Virus record (IMG/VR): IMGVR_UViG_3300031772_002551
Span: 1 to 31,911 of that record
Length of the DNA: 31,911 bases
Reading direction: 5' to 3' (one strand)
From: a virus
Shown here piece by piece: positions 14,674 to 21,663 of the stretch (positions within the stretch are counted from its first letter, which is position 1; every line of letters starts with the position of its first letter). A program made the translations under genes and the position numbers. Under the pieces are notes generated by a model. The model did not search any database and was not told the origin of the DNA. It saw only the letters and a program-made list of their open reading frames with translations.

Positions 14674-16295
14674 ACGTCCAGTCCATCCAGCTCGCCGGCT
14701 TCACCAGCTTCCAAGCAACGGCGCGGCTCAACTTGCCCGAGCGCGGCGTGGTGCTGATCACCGGAGCGAACGGTGCTGGCAAGTCGTCGACCGTCGAGGG
14801 CGTGGCTTGGGCGCTGTGGGGCAAGACGCTGCGCGGTGCCGACCCAACGCACGGCGACGAGCTGTGCCTTGTGTGCCTGACCTTGGCCCCTGGTCTGCTG
14901 GTCGAGCGTGCGCGGAAGAACGCCAAGACGGTCCTGTCGTGGGAGGGCGGGCCGGAGTACGAGAACGCGACCAAGGCACAAGCGGCACTGGAGCGGACGG
15001 TTGGATCGTTCGACGTGTGGCGGCGAGCGTGCGTGTTCAGCTCGGCGGACGCGGCGCACTTCACGCTGGCCACGGATGCCGAACGCAAACGCCTGCTGGA
15101 GACAGTGCTCGGGCTCGACCGCTTTGACGGCGCGCTCGATGCTTGTCGCGCTGACCTGCGTGGCGCGACGACCAAGCAGGAGGCCGCACGTCGGCAGGCC
15201 GAGGTACTTCAGGCGCGGCACCAGGAAGCCGAGAAGCGTGCGGCTGATGCACGCGAGGTGTTCAACGCTGTGCGCCCGACGGTGAAGGTGGACGCAGAGA
15301 AGACGGCGGGCCTGCGCCGGATGCTCGATGCTGCGCAGCGCGAGTCGAGTGCTCTGATCGACAAGCGCCGGCAGCTTGACCGGGCCGGCGGCGAGCAGGA
15401 GGCCAACGCGCGCAATGCGCAGGCGCGGCTGGCCAAGCTGGGTGAAGGTGCCGAGTGCCCATCATGCGGGCAGAAGGTGCCCGAGGCCAAGCGCGCGAAG
15501 CTGCGCGCCGAGGTCAGTGAGTGGGTCGAGCAAGCGCAGTCGGTCAAGGCTGCCGCGCGCGAGGAGATGACCCACATCGAGGCGGCGCTGTCCGAGCTGG
15601 ATGAGGAGCATGACGCGCTCCGCGCGAAGATGCGCGTGCAGGAAGAAGCCGCAGCCATCGCGGCGGCCACGATGCGGCAGGTGTCGCAGGCTGCCGACCA
15701 GCTCGCGCGCGCTGCGGCCGAGGTTGAGAAGCTGGCGGCCGACGTGGTGGACGCGGTGGCGAAGGCTGAGCAGGCATCCGGCGAGGTCATGGTGCTGCTG
15801 GCATGCGAGCGGGTGCTCGGCCTGAAGGGCGTGCGCGCGCACGTCTTGGCCGGCGCACTGTCAGGGCTGGAGGCCGCGGCGAACGCCTGGCTGTCGCGCG
15901 TGGCGGCACCAGGGCTGCGGCTCAAGCTGAACCCGTATACCGAGAAGAAGACCGGCGGCTTGGCCGACTCTCTCAGCCTGGACGTGATCGGTGCTGGTGG
16001 CGGGCGCGGGTACAAGGGTGCGAGCGCAGGCGAGCGGCGGCGCATCGACCTCGCGCTCATGCTCGCGCTGGCCGACGTGGCTGGCGCGGCGCACGGTGTC
16101 CACGCTGGCACGATGTTCTTCGACGAGGTAGCCGATGCGCTCGATGGCGACGGGCAGGTGGCAGCGGCCGAGGCGCTGCGTGACCTTGCGGCTGACCGCT
16201 GCGTGGTCGTGATCTCCCACAGCGATCAGCTCGCGTGGGCTCTCCAGCCGGCGATGCGCGTGCGCGTTGAGGCCGGCTGCTTTGTGGTAGGGTGA
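14670..16295 (+). CDS. SbcC/Rad50-like ATPase (gp46-like)
   Basis: 541 residues. Walker A is GANGAGKSS at residues 32-40. Two coiled-coil arms flank a zinc hook CPSC at 263-266. The ABC-type signature region GASAGERRRIDLALML begins at G450, and Walker B is MFFDE with D485 and E486, followed by a D-loop-like DALD. The coiled coil is short compared with cellular SbcC (about 1000 residues), as in phage gp46 proteins. It would pair with the SbcD-like nuclease. ATG 14670 overlaps the methyltransferase stop (ATGA). Confidence 0.92.
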   Translation: MNVQSIQLAGFTSFQATARLNLPERGVVLITGANGAGKSSTVEGVAWALWGKTLRGADPTHGDELCLVCLTLAPGLLVERARKNAKTVLSWEGGPEYENATKAQAALERTVGSFDVWRRACVFSSADAAHFTLATDAERKRLLETVLGLDRFDGALDACRADLRGATTKQEAARRQAEVLQARHQEAEKRAADAREVFNAVRPTVKVDAEKTAGLRRMLDAAQRESSALIDKRRQLDRAGGEQEANARNAQARLAKLGEGAECPSCGQKVPEAKRAKLRAEVSEWVEQAQSVKAAAREEMTHIEAALSELDEEHDALRAKMRVQEEAAAIAAATMRQVSQAADQLARAAAEVEKLAADVVDAVAKAEQASGEVMVLLACERVLGLKGVRAHVLAGALSGLEAAANAWLSRVAAPGLRLKLNPYTEKKTGGLADSLSLDVIGAGGGRGYKGASAGERRRIDLALMLALADVAGAAHGVHAGTMFFDEVADALDGDGQVAAAEALRDLAADRCVVVISHSDQLAWALQPAMRVRVEAGCFVVG

Positions 16296-16871
16296 ATGCC
16301 GATGAACGGGGAAATCAGGATTGAATATGTCCCGCTGGGGTCGGTAGCGCGTTGGCCGCGCAATCCCAAGTTGCATGACCACGATGCTTTGGGGGCCAGC
16401 GTTGATCGCTTCGGCTTCGTCCAGCCGCTCCTTGTGGACGAGCGCACGGGGCAGCTCGTCGCTGGCCACGGCCGGCTGGAGACGCTTCAGAAGCGGAAGG
16501 CCGAAGGCAAGCCACCGCCCGGTCGCGTGACGGTGGGGGCTGACGGCGAGTGGATGGTGCCGGTGATCCGCGGCGTCGCCTTCGGCAGTGAAGCCGAGGC
16601 CGAGGCGTACTTGCTGGCTGATAACCGGCTCGTGGAGATCGGTGGCTGGGACAACGATGTCTTGATCGCCATGCTCGACGCAGCACGCATGGACCCGACT
16701 GCTCTGCTCGGGACGGGCTTTTCGTCCGCGGAAGTCGAGCACTTGATCACGGCGCAAGCCATGCTGCATCCGCCGCCGCCTGCTGAGCCGCCGGAGTACG
16801 ACGAGGACATCGCGGCGGACGTGCCGATGTTGGAGTGCCCGGCCTGCCATCACCAGTGGCCGAAGAAGTGA
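16296..16871 (+). CDS. ParB/sulfiredoxin-fold domain protein with C-terminal zinc ribbon
   Basis: 191 residues. The N-terminal part has the ParB-like pattern NPKLHDHDALGASVDRFGF, QPLLVD and VAGHGRLE. A helical DNRLVEIGGWDNDVLIAML module follows, of the type often found in ParB-domain proteins joined to phage DNA methylases. The C-terminus has CPACHHQW, half of a zinc ribbon. ParB-fold proteins of this kind can hydrolyse nucleotides or nick DNA; activity here is unproven. It directly precedes a C5 methyltransferase and overlaps it, so the pair may act together. ATG 16296 comes straight after the SbcC stop; ATG 16302 is an alternative. Confidence 0.8.
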   Translation: MPMNGEIRIEYVPLGSVARWPRNPKLHDHDALGASVDRFGFVQPLLVDERTGQLVAGHGRLETLQKRKAEGKPPPGRVTVGADGEWMVPVIRGVAFGSEAEAEAYLLADNRLVEIGGWDNDVLIAMLDAARMDPTALLGTGFSSAEVEHLITAQAMLHPPPPAEPPEYDEDIAADVPMLECPACHHQWPKK

Positions 16872-17902
16872 GCTTCACGGTAGTCAGCTTATTCGCCGGC
16901 TGTGGCGGCTCGTCGCTCGGGTACAAAATGGCTGGAGGTGACGTGCGGTTGGCTGTCGAGTGGGATGACCACGCCGTCGCTTGCTACCAAGGGAACTTCC
17001 CGGCCACGCCGATCCACCACGGTGACGTGGCTGCGCTCATGCCGGAGGACGTACTCACGCGCGCCGGGCTTCAAGTTGGAGAGCTGGACGTACTCGATGG
17101 GTCGCCGCCGTGCCAAGGCTTCTCGACTTCAGGCAGTCGCCAGATCGATGACCCGCGCAACTCGCTATTCCGTGAGTTCGTTCGGCTACTCCGCGGACTA
17201 CGCCCGCGCGCGTTCGTGATGGAGAACGTGGGCGGCATGGTGCGTGGGAAGATGCGGCTCGTGTTCGCCGAGGCGCTGCGTGAGCTTCGCGCGAGCGGCT
17301 ACGCCGTGCGGTGCCGCCTTCTCAACGCTTGGTGGTACGGCGTCCCGCAGAGCAGGCAGCGTGTCTTCTTCATCGGTGCGCGTGATGACCTTGGTATTGA
17401 CCCGACGCATCCGGTCCCTGAGCGCGATACGCCGATCACGGCGCAGGAGGCGTTCACTGGTTTAGTTGAGACAGATGACGCGACCCGCCTGAGTTCGCAC
17501 GCTCTGCATATGTGGAGCCAGACGCTCCCCGGCTTCACCTTCAAAAAGGGGCATTCGAATCATACAGCGTGGCTCAACTGGAAGAAGATGCACCCCGATC
17601 AGCCGCCCCCCGCGAGGTTGCCAAACTCGTGGTTCAACTGGGCTAAGTTGCACCCCAACCGTCCGTCACCAACGCTATCGAAGACGATGACGCTGACCCA
17701 TTGGGCCGCGCCGCGACTACTATCCGTATCCGAGTGCTTGCGTATTTCCTCGTTCCCCGACTCCTTTGCGCTCTCGATGCCGGGCTCGACTCACGCGAAG
17801 TACGCGCGCATCGGCAACAGCGTGCCTCCGTTGCTCGCGCGCGCAGTCGCGGCGCACGTTCGTGACACTATCTTGACGCGCGCAAGCGTGCGCGCCGCGT
17901 AG
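16868..17902 (+). CDS. DNA (cytosine-5) methyltransferase
   Basis: 344 residues with motif I SLFAGCGGSSLG, motif IV GSPPCQGFS (catalytic Cys82), motif VI MENVGG, motif VIII QSRQRVFFIG, and the late motifs RPSPTL and IGNSVPP. It transfers methyl from SAM to cytosine C5. The target region contains a tandem duplicate of WxNWxKxHPxxPxP before motif IX. The gene has TTA leucine codons (LFAG and TGLV regions) that are otherwise rare here, and looks less GC-rich than its neighbours, suggesting recent acquisition. GTG 16868 overlaps the ParB-domain gene stop (GTGA); an extended start at 16835 is unlikely. No restriction partner is visible, so it is probably an orphan anti-restriction enzyme. Confidence 0.93.
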   Translation: MSFTVVSLFAGCGGSSLGYKMAGGDVRLAVEWDDHAVACYQGNFPATPIHHGDVAALMPEDVLTRAGLQVGELDVLDGSPPCQGFSTSGSRQIDDPRNSLFREFVRLLRGLRPRAFVMENVGGMVRGKMRLVFAEALRELRASGYAVRCRLLNAWWYGVPQSRQRVFFIGARDDLGIDPTHPVPERDTPITAQEAFTGLVETDDATRLSSHALHMWSQTLPGFTFKKGHSNHTAWLNWKKMHPDQPPPARLPNSWFNWAKLHPNRPSPTLSKTMTLTHWAAPRLLSVSECLRISSFPDSFALSMPGSTHAKYARIGNSVPPLLARAVAAHVRDTILTRASVRAA

Positions 17903-17914
17903 AAGCCCCGCGCG

Positions 17915-17932
17915 CGGGCAAGACGAGGAACG
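17915..17932 (+). promoter_or_regulatory. CGGGYAAGAC element, copy 3, with RBS
   Basis: CGGGCAAGAC at 17915-17924 is followed by GAGGA as the ribosome binding site of the gene starting at ATG 17933. Confidence 0.5.
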
Positions 17933-18250
17933 ATGAGCCAGGATACCTACGCACTCTGCTGCGTCTGCGGGGAGTCGACGCGCCACCGTATCGGCGGTGA
18001 GTCGGTGTGTCGTGCGCGGGCTTGTCGCGTGTCCGTGCTTGGCACGAACGAAGCCGACGCTGACTCACGCGCCTACCTGACCGGGCACGACGCAGATGAG
18101 GACGGCATCGGCGATCACACGCCACTGCCCGCGCGCTGCACACCCTTGCTGAACGCGAGCATCAACCTGCCCGATCTTGACTGCACCTGTAACCCGTCGC
18201 TGTCACACAATGGGCGCTGCGTGAACTGCGATGGGCTGGTGGACGAATGA
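17933..18250 (+). CDS. Small zinc-motif protein, unknown function
   Basis: 105 residues with two Cys clusters: CCVCG with CRARAC near the N-terminus, and CTCNPSLSHNGRCVNC near the C-terminus, separated by an acidic stretch (DADEDGIGD). These look like two zinc-binding sites. No enzyme motif is visible. It has its own ribosome binding site next to the CGGGCAAGAC element, and its stop overlaps the dcd start (ATGA), so it heads a small dCTP deaminase/dTMP kinase operon segment. Confidence 0.65.
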   Translation: MSQDTYALCCVCGESTRHRIGGESVCRARACRVSVLGTNEADADSRAYLTGHDADEDGIGDHTPLPARCTPLLNASINLPDLDCTCNPSLSHNGRCVNCDGLVDE

Positions 18251-18798
18251 TCCTCTCAGACGCCGACATCAGGCGCGAGCACGCGAATGGCTCCATCGTC
18301 ATCGAGCCGTTCCGCGCGGACGCGCTCGGCCCCAACAGCTACGACGTTCATCTCGGGCACACACTGCTCTACTACCAGCACGAGTACCTCGACGCGCGCG
18401 TCAACAACCCGGTGATCCGCATCTCGCTCGGGACCGCCGGCTTCGTGATGAAGCCGGGCCTGCTCTACCTAGCTGCGACGGAGGAGTACACGGAGACGCA
18501 CGCGCACGTTCCCTACCTTGACGGCAAGAGCAGCATCGGTCGGCTGGGCATCTTCATCCACGCGACAGCAGGCCGCGGTGACATCGGCTTCTGTGGGCAC
18601 TGGACGATGGAGCTGAGCTGCATCCAGCCGGTGAAAATCTATGCCGGCATGCCCATCGGCCAGCTCACCTACCACGTCCCGGCCTCGCTGCCTTCGGTCG
18701 ACTACGGCAAGCGCGCGCAGTCGAAGTACGGTGGCAACCGGAACCCCGAGCCGCAGCCGAGCGCGATGTGGCGCAACTTCACCAAGGAGAAGCCGTGA
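18247..18798 (+). CDS. dcd: dCTP deaminase (Dcd/DUT family)
   Basis: 183 residues. The core reads LDGKSSIGRLGIFIHATAG then GFCGHWTMELS, matching the Dcd signature with Glu122 as the likely catalytic base. The enzyme deaminates dCTP to dUTP; bifunctional members also release pyrophosphate to give dUMP directly. Which type this is cannot be decided by eye. Either way it feeds dUMP to ThyX. ATG 18247 overlaps the upstream stop and its own stop overlaps the dTMP kinase start (GTGA). Confidence 0.9.
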   Translation: MILSDADIRREHANGSIVIEPFRADALGPNSYDVHLGHTLLYYQHEYLDARVNNPVIRISLGTAGFVMKPGLLYLAATEEYTETHAHVPYLDGKSSIGRLGIFIHATAGRGDIGFCGHWTMELSCIQPVKIYAGMPIGQLTYHVPASLPSVDYGKRAQSKYGGNRNPEPQPSAMWRNFTKEKP

Positions 18799-19397
18799 CT
18801 CCGTACATTTGGTTCGAGGGCATGGACGGTTCCGGCAAGTCGTCGCTATGCCGGGCGGTGAGCGACGCGCTGTCGACGCACGGGCGCGCGCACGCACGCA
18901 TCGCGTTCCCTGGTCGGCACTCGATCATCGGCTCACTCATTCGCGACGTGTTCGACGGCAAGGTGGTCATCGACCCGAGTGCGATGCTGTGGCTGTTCGC
19001 TGCCGACGCACGCGACTGCGAGGCGCGCATCCGCCAGCACATCGCCGACGGTGCCGCCGTGCTCTGCGACCGACATACCGTGTTCAGCGCGCGCATCTAT
19101 CAGACGCGCGAGCACGGGATGGCTGCGGTGCGCGCGGTGCAAGACGCAGCGCGCTTGTCGATGCCTGACAGGATCTACATGCTCGACGTGCCCGCCGAGG
19201 TTGCGCTGGAGCGGCGCGCGGCGCGGCAGGAGAAGCGCAACGAGCTGTACGAGCCGGAGCAACTGGCCGAGGTCGAGCAGCAGCGCGCGGCCTACCGCAA
19301 CGTGGCCGAGGAGTTTCCGCAGGCGTGTATCCTCGACGGCCGGTACTCGCCGGCCGCGCTGCTTGCACATGTGCTCGACGACCTCGGGATTGGTTAA
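18795..19397 (+). CDS. tmk: dTMP (thymidylate) kinase
   Basis: 200 residues. P-loop EGMDGSGKSS at residues 8-17; FPGR; the DR motif CDRHTVFSARIYQ; and a late lid segment RRAARQEKRNELYEPEQL. It phosphorylates dTMP to dTDP. It completes, with Dcd and ThyX, a phage dTTP supply pathway. GTG 18795 is favoured because it overlaps the dcd stop and has AAGGAGA upstream; an in-frame start at 18768 would overlap dcd by 31 bp. The stop TAA overlaps the next ATG (TAATG). Confidence 0.9.
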   Translation: MTPYIWFEGMDGSGKSSLCRAVSDALSTHGRAHARIAFPGRHSIIGSLIRDVFDGKVVIDPSAMLWLFAADARDCEARIRQHIADGAAVLCDRHTVFSARIYQTREHGMAAVRAVQDAARLSMPDRIYMLDVPAEVALERRAARQEKRNELYEPEQLAEVEQQRAAYRNVAEEFPQACILDGRYSPAALLAHVLDDLGIG

Positions 19398-19642
19398 TGG
19401 GGCGCGGTGACGGGATGCGTCTGCGTCGCAGCGCACACGATCTTGCGGCGGCACCACCACCACCACATCCGGACGATGCTGCGCTGCTGGTGCAGGCCGA
19501 GCGTGCGCTGCTGGACATGGCGCGCCGACTCGCGATGCACACCCAACACGCCGACGCATGCGCGACCGCGCGCGCCATCGCCGAGCGGCTTCGTGACCGG
19601 GCCGCGGTCGCACCGGCACCGGCTGGCACCGTCGAGAAGTAG
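19397..19642 (+). CDS. Small helical protein, unknown
   Basis: 81 residues. A basic N-terminus (GRGDGMRLRRSAHDL) and a PPPP run are followed by one long amphipathic helix (ALLVQAERALLDMARRLAM and onward). No recognisable family. ATG 19397 overlaps the tmk stop in TAATG, and the stop is directly followed by an intrinsic terminator, so it is the last gene of the replication/nucleotide operon. Confidence 0.55.
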   Translation: MGRGDGMRLRRSAHDLAAAPPPPHPDDAALLVQAERALLDMARRLAMHTQHADACATARAIAERLRDRAAVAPAPAGTVEK

Positions 19643-19660
19643 GCGCGGGCCGCGCTTTTT
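19643..19660 (+). terminator. Intrinsic (rho-independent) terminator
   Basis: GCGCG at 19643-19647, GGC loop, CGCGC at 19651-19655, then TTTTT at 19656-19660: a perfect 5-bp GC stem with U-tract directly after the stop codon of the preceding gene. It closes the long upstream transcription unit. Confidence 0.85.
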
Positions 19661-19690
19661 CGTTAGTGGTTACGTGTGCTTACGAAACCA

Positions 19691-19739
19691 TAAAAAACAT
19701 GAAAAACATCGTTGACATTAATCCCATAAGGACTATGAT
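19691..19739 (+). promoter_or_regulatory. Strong sigma70-type promoter with A-rich upstream element
   Basis: TTGACA (-35) at 19712-19717, a 16-bp spacer, and TATGAT (-10) at 19734-19739. The 20 bp upstream are A-rich (TAAAAAACATGAAAAACATC), like an UP element, and stand out sharply from the GC-rich surroundings. Transcription would start near 19746 and drive the genes from 19776. Its near-consensus form suggests a strong early promoter read by the host RNA polymerase. Confidence 0.85.
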
Positions 19740-19743
19740 TGAT

Positions 19744-19766
19744 CTTGCTGGCGATTGACCAGCGAG
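19744..19766 (+). promoter_or_regulatory. Inverted repeat at the transcription start, candidate operator
   Basis: CTTGCTGG at 19744-19751 and CCAGCGAG at 19759-19766 are complementary at 7 of 8 positions across a 7-bp spacer. The site covers the expected +1 of the promoter and the right arm touches the ribosome binding site GAGGG. It could be a repressor operator or a hairpin in the mRNA leader that masks the RBS. Confidence 0.5.
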
Positions 19767-19775
19767 GGAACGACG

Positions 19776-20222
19776 ATGACGATGCGTACTGACTGCCACC
19801 GCCAGACCGCCCGCTATCTCGCCGCAGCGATCGCCGCCCTCGGGCAGGGCGCGGAAATCACCGACGAGGCCGCCCTCGTCGCCAGCCTGGCGCAGGAGTG
19901 CGACCGGCTGGAGGACCAGATCTGCCGCGACGCCGACGAGGGCGCGCGCCTCCTGCAGCGCACGGCGCAGCGCCTCGCCGCCGGCGGATGGGAGGGCAAC
20001 CCCATGACCTGCAGCGTCTTCAACGGCATCTCCGACGGGCTGGTCGCCTTGAAGGCGAAGGCCGAGGCGCTGCGCGCGATGGTCCGCGTCGCCGGCGGCC
20101 GCGATGCGCGTGACCGCTTTGACGAGTCGCTGGAGGCGCGCCGCGCCGCCGATCAGGCGGCCGCCGCTGCTGCCGAACAGTCCGTGATCGAGGCCGCGCA
20201 GGCCAGCAAGGCGGTGCGCTAG
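19776..20222 (+). CDS. Helical protein, unknown, first gene of the promoter-driven unit
   Basis: 148 residues, Ala-rich and largely helical, with a central GGWEGNPMTCSVFNGISDGL segment between two helical blocks. No known motif. The preferred start is ATG 19776, with GAGGG upstream; TTG 19755 in the same frame lies inside the operator-like repeat and is less likely. As the first gene after a near-consensus promoter it is probably expressed early. Confidence 0.65.
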   Translation: MTMRTDCHRQTARYLAAAIAALGQGAEITDEAALVASLAQECDRLEDQICRDADEGARLLQRTAQRLAAGGWEGNPMTCSVFNGISDGLVALKAKAEALRAMVRVAGGRDARDRFDESLEARRAADQAAAAAAEQSVIEAAQASKAVR

Positions 20223-20223
20223 C

Positions 20224-20886
20224 ATGAGCACACTGCATACCGCCTATCTCGCTGCCGTCGAGGCCGCGCGGATCGCCGAGCAGGCGTGGATGGACGGCGA
20301 CAGTGCCACCCAGGAGGATCTCACGCACCCCGCTCGCATCGCCACCGATGCTGCCGTCGAGGCCGCGCGGATCGCCGAGCAGGCGTGGATGGAGTCAGAC
20401 GAGCCGCGTGAGTGGGGACTCTACGAGGACGGCGACTGCTACGCGACTCACTGGGGAACACTGGAGGAGGCCATGGCGGCGGCGCGGTGCAACATCGATG
20501 CGGCCAACTACGAGGTGACCCAGACGATCTGGATCGACTACCGAGTGGTATGCAAGGAGTCTGGCGAAAAGGACGGTGGCCTCAAGCAGCTCGACCCCCC
20601 GGAGCCTGACTGCGCCAGCGGTCACGATCATGACTGGTGCGCGCCACACGAGGTCGTGGGTGGGTGCGAGAGCAACCCCGGTGTCCAAGGCCATGGCGGC
20701 GGCGTGGTGATCACGGATGTCTGCTCGCACTGCGGATGCTACCGCGTGACCGATACGTGGGCACAGCGCCCGGACACTGGGCAGCAGGGACTCACGTCTG
20801 TCGAGTACCGCGACGCCGATGACGCGTCTGCGGCGTGGGTCGGGGCGGAGTCCGAGGCCGTGCTCGCCACCACGGAGGTGCGCTAG
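20224..20886 (+). CDS. Unknown protein with perfect internal repeat and C-terminal zinc motif
   Basis: 220 residues. The peptide AAVEAARIAEQAWM occurs twice near the N-terminus, encoded by an exact 44-bp direct repeat (20251-20294, 20350-20393). A central region (WGLYEDGDCYATHWGTLEEAM) follows. Towards the C-terminus there is CASGHDHDWCAPH and then VCSHCGCYRVTDTW, two Cys/His clusters likely to bind zinc. No function is recognised. ATG 20224 follows the previous stop closely, and its stop overlaps the next GTG. Confidence 0.65.
   Translation: MSTLHTAYLAAVEAARIAEQAWMDGDSATQEDLTHPARIATDAAVEAARIAEQAWMESDEPREWGLYEDGDCYATHWGTLEEAMAAARCNIDAANYEVTQTIWIDYRVVCKESGEKDGGLKQLDPPEPDCASGHDHDWCAPHEVVGGCESNPGVQGHGGGVVITDVCSHCGCYRVTDTWAQRPDTGQQGLTSVEYRDADDASAAWVGAESEAVLATTEVR
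20251..20393 (+). repeat. 44-bp perfect direct repeat
   Basis: The 44 bp at 20251-20294 recur exactly at 20350-20393. The 99-bp offset is 33 codons, so the gene stays in frame. The rest of the two units is not similar. The complete identity suggests a recent duplication or gene conversion. Confidence 0.9.
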
Positions 20887-21161
20887 TGCGCGACCACTAC
20901 CGGCTGCGGCTGCCCGACGGCAGGACGCGCACCACGACCGTCGACGTACAGGCGTGGATCCCTGACCCGCGGGTGCTCGACGAGGTGCCGGCCGAGCAAC
21001 GGCTCGACCTGGCGATCGACTACGCCGAGGCAGCCGACGCGCTCCAGTCAGCCGCCCATTCCAGCGACGAGGAGGTCAGTGACTGCTGCCAGTGCGAGTG
21101 CTGGGTCACCCATCTCGACCAGGCCATGCTCGGACACCCGGCGCATCAGCGGGCGAGGTAA
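20886..21161 (+). CDS. Small protein of unknown function
   Basis: 91 residues: an N-terminal beta-rich segment (HYRLRLPDGRTRTTTVDVQAW), a helical middle (LDLAIDYAEAADALQSAAH) and a C-terminal CCQCECW cluster that may bind metal with later His residues. GTG 20886 overlaps the TAG of the preceding gene; a start at 20835 would overlap it by about 50 bp and is disfavoured. Unknown family. Confidence 0.55.
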   Translation: MRDHYRLRLPDGRTRTTTVDVQAWIPDPRVLDEVPAEQRLDLAIDYAEAADALQSAAHSSDEEVSDCCQCECWVTHLDQAMLGHPAHQRAR

Positions 21162-21163
21162 CC

Positions 21164-21253
21164 ATGCCGACCGACGCGCCCCGCGAGCACCTGTCCGAGA
21201 CGGGCACGGTCTATGTGACGATGGCCGCGACCGCGGCGCAGGCGGCGGTGTGA
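21164..21253 (+). CDS. 29-residue small ORF
   Basis: ATG 21164 follows GAGG and lies 2 bp after the previous stop; its TGA at 21251-21253 overlaps the next ATG (TGATG). The peptide begins MPTDAPREHLSETGTVYVTM and ends in an Ala-rich helix-like stretch. Its tight fit between neighbours, with a plausible ribosome binding site, argues that it is translated. Function is unknown. Confidence 0.45.
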   Translation: MPTDAPREHLSETGTVYVTMAATAAQAAV

Positions 21254-21663
21254 TGCGAACCAACGACGAGAGCAAGCTGCCACGGTGGGCGCAGCAAGAA
21301 ATGACCCGGCTGCGCGACCGGCTACGCGAGGACGTGGCGTACTGGAAGGCCAAGGCGCACCAGGCCACCACGCCGGGGGAGTCGGACACCATCCTCGTGG
21401 ATGGCATGGCCGAGCATGGCTTGCCGGCCGGCAGCCTCGTGCGCTTCATGCTGTGGTGCCTCGAACCGGAGGGCGCGCACACGCAGACCTTCATCGACGT
21501 GCGGGTCAAGGATGACCGACTGGAGCTGACGGCCGGTGACGTGGTCCCGGTCATCCGGCCGGCCGCGCCTACCATCTCGGGTGGCCTGGACGTAACTGGC
21601 TACCCGCCCGCGATGCAGGTCGAGCCACGCGCATCCAACACCATCTACGTTCGGGTGCGCTGA
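21253..21663 (+). CDS. Phage accessory protein with coiled-coil N-terminus
   Basis: 136 residues. The N-terminus (KLPRWAQQEMTRLRDRLRED) is a coiled-coil-like helix seen in many small phage proteins of unknown function. A beta-rich C-terminal half follows, ending PRASNTIYVRVR. The codons from about residue 104 to 120 fall within the 52-bp sequence that also occurs, in another frame, in the gene at 23734. ATG 21253 overlaps the preceding stop; the stop overlaps the next ATG. Confidence 0.65.
   Translation: MRTNDESKLPRWAQQEMTRLRDRLREDVAYWKAKAHQATTPGESDTILVDGMAEHGLPAGSLVRFMLWCLEPEGAHTQTFIDVRVKDDRLELTAGDVVPVIRPAAPTISGGLDVTGYPPAMQVEPRASNTIYVRVR
21562..21613 (+). repeat. 52-bp perfect direct repeat, copy 1
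   Basis: An exact 52-bp match to 23867-23918, same orientation, 2305 bp apart. Here it is read as PTISGGLDVTGYPPA. Flanking sequences on both sides are unrelated, so the identity is confined to this block. Confidence 0.95.

Noticed and set aside
15209-16111. Long minus-strand ORF opposite the SbcC-like gene
   Set aside because: Antisense shadow of a gene with clear Walker, hook and signature motifs; composition is Ser/Ala/Arg-rich.
19407-19715. ORF with a five-His run
   Set aside because: Out-of-frame shadow of the small gene at 19397; it runs through the terminator and into the promoter region.
20251-20393. CRISPR-like repeat pair
   Set aside because: Only two copies, inside an open reading frame and in frame with it; no array.
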